From Fasciolopsis buskii (lineage: Eukaryota > Platyhelminthes > Trematoda > Plagiorchiida > Fasciolidae): a stretch of DNA of 64,000 nt. Location of the stretch: positions 1 through 64,000 of the forward strand of contig LUCM01010372.1 of assembly GCA_008360955.1 (NCBI GenBank), given 5' to 3'. Positions 52,423-61,837 of the stretch are shown piece after piece. Each line of letters starts with the position of its first letter. Position 1 is the stretch's first letter. The notes beneath the pieces were generated by a model, which was not told where the DNA came from, searched no databases, and saw only the letters and a list, made by a program, of their open reading frames with translations. Made by a program: the position numbers and the translations under genes.

Positions 52423-52798
52423 CTTTATGTAGTCCAAAGCCAGTTGATGACTGGCCGGCAGGCGCGGAAGCAAATAGTTCTGAAACGTGCTGCAGCGAAA
52501 GCAAGCTGGTGCTCATTCCGGGATAATCTCCCGATTGCGCTTGAGCCCGGATAACCTCTTCCAATTCTCTGCGAAATGCGTCCGATTTCAGGATAAGTGA
52601 AACTCGCCGCCTCTGTGACATGAGATGTACATCTTCCTTAATCGTAGCTGGCCGCAGTAAATTTCGTTGATAATCCGGATCATCAGGATCTGTTGACATA
52701 GTTTCGTGCGAACAAACACAACACAAACCTATGGTGTCGATGAACTTCTCAGTCTGTTGAGGTATTTTTTCACCGTTTACTGCGTTACTGTCCGGCAT
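52423..52798 (-). CDS. Adducin-family protein, first coding exon (partial gene)
   Basis: Adducins cap actin barbed ends and recruit spectrin to them at the membrane skeleton. This exon encodes 125 residues plus the first base of the next codon. After a divergent 33-residue lead, residues 34-109 match the adducin N-terminus: DPDDPDYQRNLLRP, then KEDVHLMSQRRRVSLILKS, then FRRELEEVI, and LLSLQHVSELF (compare the vertebrate pattern NDPEYLRERN...QKKRVSMILQSPAFCEELE...LLALQQI). The donor is AAAG|GTGAGC (intron G at 52422), phase 1. The ATG at 52796-52798 follows CTACTGCAAG, which looks like an acceptor, so a 5' untranslated exon may lie upstream. The aldolase-like head, neck and tail exons should lie at lower coordinates but were not found. 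The RTE stack would then sit in the first intron. Confidence 0.85.
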
Positions 52799-55700
52799 CT
52801 TGCAGTAGGAAAGCTTGGAAGCCTTGTGGAAACGACCGGGCTAGGAAACTGCAGGAAGGGGTGCGAACAAGCACACCCTACGTTGAAAGCGAAAAGTCCA
52901 TTGGACGGACCATTGATGCAGTAAAACCCAAGTCACCTCAGGCCTGAAAACTTGCAGCAAGGCCGAAGAGATTCCAGTTTTTTGCGTGGATAAGCAGCTG
53001 TGTATCGCCGTGCCTGGACCTCCACGGGTTACTGTTGCAAATTCCAACTCGAAGATGTGTGTAAAAATTCAGTCTCGGTTTCAGCGCATTTAGCATATGA
53101 CGGAAATGACTCAACGGATCAAAAGGACGTCCAGAATTCTTTTGGCTGTATGAACAAAGACTGTGATCCACTTCCGCATATTCCCGGGCATTCTTGAAGG
53201 CTAGATTTCTGCTGAGATAGGGGGAGAAAGCATTCACCTTATCCAGATGGAGAATGATGGCCAATAATTGGGTATTCCACTGTACGTTCAGCAAAACATT
53301 ATCACATTCAATAAGGCTCACGGTAAACATTAGCTCACGTAGGTTTTATATCATGTAGTCGTTCAACTACCAGTGAAATTCTTCACCAAAATACTTGAAC
53401 AACTCGTAAATATTAGTAGACAAATTTTCTAGCTTCGCGAAAGCCCAGGGTGGACGGCATACTGGGGGATGTTGTGGTACACGTTCGTCCTAGTTAGGAA
53501 CGATCTGGGAACTTGAGGATCGAGACGTGAAGTAATTTAGTCGACAGGTGAATTCTTGGCGAACATAGAAGTATGTCAGGCACCGACCCAAAACTTTTGT
53601 CCATCTGATGAATATTGCATAAAATGTCACTGTCGTATCCTAGGCTGCGGGGAAGTCATCCACCGCAGTGGGTTACTGGGGCTGAAAAGCTTATGTGGTA
53701 GGAGGTTGTGCTTGGAGTTTTCCGAAAGGCCACGGTGTTCAGGGTGGCTCAGCATTGTAGGTCTGATTATTCCTTTGGGAACTTGGCCTATTTTCGTGCG
53801 GATGAAGACAATTATTAAAACACATGGAGAATGTTCCCTCGACCCATTTAGGGTAGATCTGCCGTACCAAGTTGAACACGCAATGTGCAAACTTGTCTGC
53901 TGTTTAGTGATGGTAATTACCGCAGAGACCTTCCAACCCGATGACCAATATTTGCTTTGCTTAAGATTGCGTCGCCGTGTCCGTGGTCGCACCGGAGGAC
54001 TGAGCAAAAGCAACCCCTAATGGCGTTCATTAGCCATCATTGATACATATTCTGCAATCGAGTGCTTAAAGCACTCGTTCACCGATTGCACATGTGCGTC
54101 CTCAGAGCCCTAGATTGCAACATGATCAGCAGATGTCTATGATGATACCAGGAAGACTCGTGAAATACACAAGAAGTATTAGGGTGAAGAAAAGGACTCA
54201 GGAGTACCTAAGCAAAATTGGATGGCCTAGGTGGACGGGTCGTGCTCCGACAGCAAGGGTAAGTCCCAGGAGAAAAGTTGGAAACAAATCAAAGCTACTT
54301 CTTGAACGTTTCAAACGACTCCAGTCAGTAGGCAGAAATGCTAGGATTCTCATCGACTGTTTCGGCAAAATCCGTGGCTATGGCCCTCAAGATCATTATT
54401 TACCATACTCTTAGGGTAAACTACACACGGCGAGGAGCAGGTTAATGATCTTTAGGCCAGTAGGAAGTGTACTACACCCCCCTTGAAGATGAGATATTTA
54501 TTGCTTGCCGCGGCAGTACTACCCGTTCTAGGATGAATTCATAAGTTTTCCCCGGGGATGGTAGTTGAACCGACAAATATATAGCTAACCGGAAGCCGGC
54601 GGACCTCTTTCGCGAAAGCAGATATGAAGTTTACTCACCTCCGAGATACGGGAATATGCTTGGGTTGGGGAGCCACTGGAACGGTTTGTCATATTGGATA
54701 AGATTCGATTTTCTGCAGTAGGGAAGTTACTCACATATTTTAATGGGTTGTGCGAAGCTCGCAATCCAAATGTAGCAGTAGAAGCAAAGTTGCTTGCAAT
54801 GTCACCAAAGGATTACGGAAGTCCGAGAAAAGCGGCAAGTTGCCTAGGTCTGAAATGTCACAATCTAATGCCTATGTAGTGTTACGGCGTAGCGCACAGA
54901 GAGGCCTGATTGTCAATTTGGACAATAACTCTATTGGGGCCTTTGAGCCATTTATTTCTTTCCTTCGTTTGGTTCCATCAACCTTCTTCTACTGATCTAA
55001 AGGCCCCGGTTGGTTCCGCTCAAACTTTGGCTGAGTTAGACATTTTATTTGTCACCGTCACCGTTCCCCACTCTATAAGGCCTGTCTGCGAAATTTCATG
55101 GTCAGGCGTCCTGACGCTTCATATACTATTGTACCAATTTACATCACGTAGTAAACTCATTTGTCCGCATTGGTTGTTTTGCTGCTCGTATAATCGGGTT
55201 CGTGAATATCTATTGGTTCCAAGAAACTCAAATTGTGGGACAACGAGATGTCCCGGTTGAACATCACGCGCAGCAACACTTCTTATTAGGCAACCCCAAA
55301 TGTATTTGGCCGTCTAGGTTCCATTTTTCGGATGGACAAAAATTGCTCCCTCCGAGATGATAGTGACCTGTGTAACAATTTTGATGCCAAAAGGTTTTCG
55401 CATTCAGGCTCAGCGAACCGTGAACTGACAATCCACCTCTATGTAATAATTCGGCGCCCAACTTCGTTATGTCAATGGCTCGTAGACATTTCCGCGGATG
55501 AAAATTCATTTCAGCCTATTGGAGTAGGATGCCGCTTTATCCTCTCCCTTTTAAAGCTCATTTCCGAATTTGTAACCATGCTGAACTTTGGGGACGACTC
55601 CTTTTTTGTTCCCGTTAGAATTGCAGAGTGCGCAGCTGGAAATTGAAATGGGGGTCCTAACAAGCTGCCAGTGATGTACAAAAGACCAGCGCCTTTTTCT

Positions 55701-56242
55701 TCTGGCGAAGTGGATTTCACTAACAGCTCTGAAAAGGTTACGGATAATGTTGACTATGAATATGCTAATACTCGATTGCCTGTGGCAAAAAATGGATGCA
55801 GTCAGATAAACAGAATTCGCCAGCAAAATGCTTGGATGGGAGAAAGAGTTTCCATTACCAACTTCAGCGAATCATCCATTCCGTTGGCCAGAGCGACGCT
55901 GCCCAAACGTGGAATGCTTTACTTCCACGAATCACCGCTGCAATGCGTTTCATTTTTAGTGGCTCGATGAGCGGAAAATTTCACTTGTAACTGACGAGAA
56001 CAAAAGATCAACCTACCTTTTTTACTAGTGCGCCGGAAACGCTGGGGACGCTACTCCGGTCTGTTTGATGCATTCCTCTAGTGAGGAACATTGGCGGGCT
56101 AGGTAAATATTAAAGTCAACACTGGATCACTATCATTCTGTCTTCAGGGGGAATGTTGGGCGACATCGCAAAGCTTAGAATGATCACCTTGTACTCGGAT
56201 TCGTTGGTGGTTTATGCTAGCAGGCTCTTTTGTTAAGCGAAA
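52799..56242. other. Adducin 5' flank and presumed degenerate retroelement sequence
   Basis: Overlapping open frames occur on both strands, for example 130 codons at 52938-53330 minus and 154 codons at 53556-54020 plus. None has a convincing family match. Near 55.15-55.30 kb the plus strand has a weak, frame-shifted cysteine/histidine pattern (NCGTTRCP then VEHHAQQHFLL) like the BEL/Pao gag zinc region. Given the clearer BEL/Pao pieces downstream on the same strand, part of this stretch is probably the older 5' half of such an element. Confidence 0.35.
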
Positions 56243-56335
56243 GCCTTTGAACAATTGGGGTATCTAGCGGACATTAATTCTGCCTATACTGTTGTGGCTG
56301 CATTGGATAAGTCGACTCGGTTGTTTCTGGCAGAC
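56243..56335 (+). mobile_element. BEL/Pao gag-like segment
   Basis: A 31-codon plus-strand block reads AFEQLGYLADINSA then VVAALDKSTRLFLAD. This resembles the gag segment of BEL/Pao elements (LGYLADLNS...V..LP...). The match is short and stops bound it. Its strand agrees with the pol remnant at 59.6 kb. Confidence 0.4.
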
Positions 56336-56578
56336 GGGGGAAAAAAGCGAGCGAAATTTATCGGCATAAGCGAAAACAGTTTCTACGTGAATGTGTCGTT
56401 CCTTATAAATAGGTAGAAACCAGATTCTGATTCAGTTGACAGGAACCAGGTGCGCCATGAAAAACTGACCTCATGAGTTTCGGGGCTGCGGAGTTTATCA
56501 GTGTAGAAGTGGACAGGCTATAGAGCGCTGCCTAAAGTTTGCGGTCACAGTATGGAAAACCAACGAAAAAAGCAAGTG

Positions 56579-56774
56579 AGGAGAGACTATTTTCATGAAA
56601 TAATTCAACATGTGATGTTATCGCTCAACTCACCATTTCGGGCGCGGTGGATATGCACTGCTCATGATTCCTAACAAGGACGAAACAGCTGTACAGTGCT
56701 TCCATAGTTTCTTTACGACGAGTTGATCGATGATATCACATGGTGAATTATTTCATGAAAACATTCAATCTCCT
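56579..56774. repeat. 196-bp foldback with about 42-bp inverted arms
   Basis: 56590-56615 is complementary to 56736-56761 at 25 of 26 positions. Pairing continues inward to 56631/56720, for 38 of 42 positions in total, leaving an 88-base loop. After a small bulge, AGGAGA (579-584) and TCTCCT (769-774) extend the stem outward. No ORF or target-site duplication is evident. It could be a MITE or foldback transposon, or a source of double-stranded RNA. The loop is long for a microRNA precursor. Confidence 0.8.
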
Positions 56775-57534
56775 AGTACTAAAATTTACAGAAACTATTT
56801 TATCTATTTTTGTTAAGCTCGCCATGAAAGCAAGTGCCGTGCTCGAAAACCTTGCGAGGAGCAGCAATTTGGTCATCATCACCAATGTTTGCTGCATTTG
56901 AGTGTTCTTGACGCTCTTCCGATACCCTCAAGTCAAAATTCTCGTAACCAAATGTGCGGAGGCGACAGAAATAGCTCCAATTGTAAACGAAAGGCAAACG
57001 GGCTCTGTAGCGGTGATATCTCCTTCGGATACTGAGTGCGAATTTTCGATTATAACAATGAGTGCAGCTAGTAGGGTTCCGCTAAATGGAGTCTCGGAGG
57101 AGGTATCTAATTGCTCCTTTAGGTGCATCAGCAAGTTGTGTTGAAAGGGTCCTACTTTGCATTGAATCGGTTGATGGACAGGAGGCTAGTGGACGTGGAG
57201 TCAACCCAAATCAGCAGTTCGATTCTGGGTGTTTCGGCAGCCCTACCGGACGGTGAGGTTCTACGTTGTTCACAAGCCTTTCAAATGCCTTGGGCGTAGA
57301 GGCACCGTTGGCTCACTGCATGGTATAAAAGGGCAAACGGGGGGAAGGAAAACAATCCACCGATCAAACCCATTTGTTTCGGTTCTAGAGGTTCCGTTGG
57401 ATGGCTGTTGTGGACAAGAGAGTCGTCATTTTGTCCTTTGCCCTTCACTTCCCATATTAATGTAACGCGCATTTACCTCATTTTTCAGGAGAGAGGCGGC
57501 GGCCAGTGGAGGGCTGCTAAGGAGGAAGTTGCCC

Positions 57535-57607
57535 GACGGTTGGAGGATTCGAACCCGTGACCTTCACGTCCAAAACTCATGATCTTATCCGCTTGGCCAC
57601 AGCCGGC
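57535..57607 (-). mobile_element. tRNA-like sequence, probable SINE head or tRNA pseudogene
   Basis: On the minus strand, GTGGCCAAGCGGATAAG resembles a pol III A box (57589-57601) and GGGTTCGAATCC is a near-perfect B box (57545-57556), at tRNA-like spacing. An anticodon-like stem TCATG/CGTGA forms, but its loop is nine bases, the T stem pairs only partly and the acceptor arms (GCCGGCT against AACCGTC) do not match. It is therefore unlikely to be a working tRNA. Sequence continuing below 57535 would be the SINE body, whose end I cannot define. Confidence 0.6.
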
Positions 57608-59625
57608 TAGAATATCATGGTTGTGTGAGGAATATCAGAGGATCTTTAAGATCAAACATATTTTCAAGATGAGCCCACTCAATAATGATCCGTTGGTTGA
57701 CGAAGAAAGTGCAAAGTGTATCCCGTAAGGTCGCTAGAATTTGGAAACGAGCATATAATTGCAGACCCAGCATGGGAATACGAACATATTCATGACCGTT
57801 GCAACCAGGCATGCACCTCCGGCGATTTGAATCGGCCATGCAAAATGCTCAAGCGGGAGAAAAGTTTAAATTCATGCAGTCCGCTGTCGATGATGGGCCA
57901 ATTTAGTTGATCAAATGACTGTCGCAACACGCGGTAGTCGACCAAAAACTGGAAAAAGTTAGGTCCGCTTTCGAACTGGCGGCCAGGTTCATTGATCAGC
58001 CGGTGAACAGTGATCGATTGCCCGGTCAGACTGTTTGTAGCCAGTTTAATTAGGACAGTAACGCATTTCGAACAAGGTCCTGTCGCTATGTGTACCAAAA
58101 TGGGCGACATGTTCTCACCGGTGTTAATTCCAGAAAAGTCCACCTATTTTTGTAGAATTCGTAAGAGCTGAAACTTGCTGCTTCTTCATTCGGTACGGTC
58201 AGTTCCCCGTCCTACATGAGTTATGCGGTAGAGGAACATGCCAACTTGTTCTGGCATGAACATATTTTAGCTATCTCCCATGCAGCAAACGGTTTTAACT
58301 CACTGCTGAGGGAAACCCTCCAAAACAAACACTTTACGGATCAGAACTCATGAGATCACTGTCATGCAAACGACTTTGATGCCTTACCTAATGCGCATAT
58401 ATGCCTCCTACAAGTTTCGTCTGTACTTACTGACCGCGCGATTTTGACGCTCACAGCTTTTGGACTCACTGAGCCACGTGCTACTCTGCATTGTCTTGGG
58501 CTCTTGTTTTGGACCATTGTGCTAGAGTATTCAATGGTTTTCTGCTTGTACACTGACAAATTTTATAATCATGTAACGTAGAATTTACGGATCAATTTTT
58601 GTTGTTGTTTGGGTTCCAATTTGAGTACGCATTGCTCAACCGCTGTTTACACGGTGTGCTTCCTGAGTTGGAAATGAGATTGGAGCCTGAATGTGCTGGG
58701 ATGGGCAAAGGAAATTTAAATTAAGTCATTCACAAGCAACCAAAGTACGCTTTGGTGCTATCGATTTTACGAAACGATTTGTCATAAGTATAATGGATGT
58801 AGAACTTATCATTGAAAACCATTAAACAATTACCTTACAATGACATCATCAAAGCACTTGGGAACTATCGAACGTATTGCATATCTGATGAGCCCAGTCT
58901 GGGACTCGAACCTGGGCGAGTGAATGGACATGCTGTTAACATCATGCCGAAAGTCGACACCATTTTTGACTGAATGGTAAGGCAAACTTTCGCTGGACAA
59001 GAAGCGTTAAAACGAAACTGAACAGCTGTGAACATTAAAGAATAGTGGGTCCATCAATTTCACTTGTAGTGGCCAAAGATCTAGGACGCATTTCCAACAA
59101 CCATGACAAGCAACGGAAAAAATCTTATTAATTCGTTGGACGAATGAAGGGAGTAGAAGACAAAACACGACAGAAAATGTGCATACCGAGGATATTGATC
59201 TCTAGAGAGTAAATATTTGCTTGATATCAGTGATGGGTTAATTAAATAAATGAACTTACACATTCCCATGGTGCTTCTGAGTTCTTGGTATTAGTGCCAG
59301 ATTGGTATACTTAGATAACATGAAATTTGAGGCGAATGGAATTGCACACTGTTTGCCATGCTTCGGAAGTGGGATATCGGACGGTGACGTGCCTTTGATC
59401 GACTAGGGTTGTCAACTAAAAATGTTCATCTGTTGAGGCTGTGGCCGAAGTGTTGGTTGGAACCGACAGTTGCGGGGCTGGAAGTTGGATCGTCCATGTT
59501 AATCCAGAGCGGAATCAGGTGACGATTCAAGGGAGTGTCTTATGGCCGGAATTAGCAGTAGCGAAATGCCACGTCAATGATTATTTCCGTTCGCTAAAAA
59601 CTGAGTTTTGAAGATAAGGGTACTC
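57608..59625. other. Unassigned stretch between tRNA-like element and BEL/Pao pol
   Basis: A 117-codon minus-strand frame at 57790-58143 starts at GTG (first ATG at codon 12) and shows no domain. The plus strand should carry BEL/Pao protease and RT if the element is one unit, but no RT motif is legible. A B-box-like GGTTCGAGTCC on the minus strand at 58903-58913 hints at another tRNA-derived fragment. Confidence 0.35.
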
Positions 59626-60221
59626 CTGTGTCTTTTCACTGGCTACGCATCTCGGGCGGGGACAATCCAGCCGATTTGGTCTCTAGTGGAATCGGCCCTT
59701 ACATCAGTGAGCACAATTTTTGGCTCGAGGGTTCGGTATATTGTTGACCTGTAGTTCCTCACAATAAGGCTTCATATAGGAACAGGTACAGTCGGAAGTG
59801 ACGACCATGGAACCCAAATCTGAACACGCATTGGTCCGACTGCATAGAGGCTTCATTTTGTGCAGCCGCAACGGTTGTCCACCGGGTTCGCATTAATAAA
59901 GTGGACTTTTTGGAATCTCTAGTTAAAAATATTAGGTCATCTGTTACAAAGGAAGGTTTAACATGACGCCGATGCTGAGGCCATTGACTGCCGGTGTTTA
60001 ATAGAACAGAATTCCGTAGTAAGGATGGACATGGAGGAATTCAGGATGAACAAAAGGACAGTCACGAAAAGATGTCCGTTTGGTGGATGTGAAACCTTAT
60101 GCCGAAAGTGCTCCCGTTTATTCCATTGCCAAGCACATTGGCTGAAAACAACTTGCACTCAAAAGAATACGCGGCCTGCTGACGATTTTCATCATTTAGC
60201 ATGTTTGTGTCACCCCTTTTG
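59626..60221 (+). mobile_element. BEL/Pao retrotransposon pol remnant
   Basis: The plus strand encodes HWLRISGGDNPADLVSSG (NPADL at 59664-59678), then ISEHNFWLEGS. This is the signature between RNase H and integrase of BEL/Pao elements (W..I....NPADL.SRG....W..GP). Farther on, VVHRVRINKVDFLESLVKNI and, after a frame shift, DAEAIDCRCLIEQNSV with MDMEEFRMNKRTVTK match the region leading to the integrase (AE..L....Q...F). The final part, CPFGGCETLCRKC, is cysteine-rich and ends at a stop near 60220. The integrase catalytic core is not seen. Frame shifts and stops mark it as inactive. Confidence 0.72.
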
Positions 60222-61629
60222 AGAAACCCACTTGGTTTTAGTCGTGAGTCATGACGTCATTGCTTATTCGCGTTCGATGGATTAACTTTTAGTTCTCTTT
60301 TTGTTGTCGCACAGACTGCTCATTTATGTTTATTTTTCTGCGGTTTGATGATTATTTAATTCAGTACCGTAGAAGCTTGTTGATCAATTTCGTTTAGCTT
60401 AGGGATGTTCATCATTTTGGCACATTGTTGCCCCAATGCTGAGCATCGAAAAATTACAACAGGCATGCAGAAAAATCTGTGCTTGACTAACCCCATCACT
60501 TTTGGAGTGTTGTTTTGTGTTGATGTTTCGTTGCGATGGTCTGATATTTTAGAGGAAACTGGTCATCCGATAATACTAACCAACATGCTCATGGCCATTG
60601 TGCTGATCATTCGAAATTAGCACAGTTTAAAAGGGTATTTTTGATGGGCCAAGTAATAGCTGCTGTTAAGAAGAGTATCTGGGTTTAAGAGGCCACACGG
60701 CCGTCTGTCGAGTCGTGGATCGATGCCTTTCCTATTGGAGAGAACCTGCGCATCCATGCACACGGGAAAATTTGTCGTTACTCGTTGAGAACATCGAGTC
60801 AAATGCTGGCATCTTTACCTTTGTTAACATAGGCTTATTCCAACACTTGAACTTTAGACGTGACAGATCTGAGAAAATTACCTGCATTTATTTGACAACC
60901 TGTCTGACATTTCCAGTATTTTACACTGAAGTTACTCAACTTATGTCAGCCAACGCATTTGTAAGGCTACTGCCAGATTTTTAGAGAGACGAGGATAGCG
61001 CCAAATTATTTTGTGCGGTTACGGCACAATATAAAAAGGGATTTTAACACACTTTGCGATAGCGAACGCAAGCAAAATACAAAGTTCTGTATGGAACATG
61101 GGATAAAGTAGATAACCTGAAGCAAACCACTCATTTGCAGTAAGGAAAATATAAGGTGAAGGCTTTCGATAGAGTGTCCCGCCGAAATTTTTAAATAAAG
61201 TTGCATCCTGCGGTATTGCCGATCCAATCCTATCGCGGTTTTCATCATAATTGGTATCTAAAAACCAGTTAATTCAACTAAGTAGCTTCATAACTGAACC
61301 TAGATCAGTGACCGGCGGTGCGCTCCTGAGCAGCCTTCTGACTTTCTTGTTTTTCCCGTTGTACGTCAGCGGTGTCTGCTACCTCACTCTAAAGATGTCA
61401 AAATTTTCTACATTTTTTGGCGTGAAGCCTTGAAATCCACCAGAAGTAAAATTGCAGGACTTAGGGCAAACGACTGGATGATTGAATTCTCCGTTGAAAA
61501 GAGCAGCATCATGGGATGCAGATGCGTTATGACTCCGAAATAACTCAAACTTGGTAACCAAATCGTCTCCGCCCACTGTCAATTTCCCAACCTGGGCCTA
61601 AAATATTCTTGCACGTTGAACATTTCAGA
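60222..61629. other. Unassigned stretch after the BEL/Pao remnant
   Basis: Short frames occur on both strands. An 80-codon minus frame at 61006-61248 overlaps a second open minus frame with a hydrophobic end, and neither has a family match. The first few hundred bases may be further BEL/Pao sequence. Confidence 0.35.
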
Positions 61630-61837
61630 ACACACCCTAACACAATTGGCGAAACCAAATAATACGTTGGGGCTGTTCCCCAAAACTCTGAATTTGAAAG
61701 AAAACAAAGTGCACATTTTGGAATCCACGTCAGATCCATTATGCAGTACTGTTTATAGCCTGTTCAAACACGAGACAGTGCGCCGAGTGCTAACTGAAAG
61801 TGTCCAGCTTGCATTTATCGAGCAGTTGATAGGCTAA
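61630..61837 (+). CDS. Candidate terminal exon, unknown protein (doubtful)
   Basis: The plus strand has an acceptor-like CACGTTGAACATTTCAG ending at 61629, followed by a frame open for about 69 codons to TAG. It reads HTLTQLAKPNNTLGLFPKTL, then KVHILEST, LFKHETVRRVLTESVQLA and FIEQLIG. The composition is protein-like and amphipathic at the end. It would need a phase-1 upstream exon, which I could not identify. No family is recognised; a chance frame remains possible. Confidence 0.2.

Noticed and set aside
53556..54020. 154-codon plus ORF opposite a 128-codon minus ORF
   Set aside because: Both strands stay open because GC is locally higher; neither has a recognisable motif.
57790..58143. 117-codon minus ORF considered as a BEL/Pao protease
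   Set aside because: No DSG/DTG active site and no linker signature, and it is on the opposite strand to the BEL/Pao remnants.
58890..58960. Second tRNA-like element (B-box-like GGTTCGAGTCC, minus strand)
   Set aside because: No convincing A box at the right distance and the T arm does not pair, so the evidence is too weak to annotate.
61006..61248. Minus-strand frames with a hydrophobic end, considered as a transporter exon
   Set aside because: Two overlapping frames are equally open, no transporter signature is present, and splice sites are not evident.
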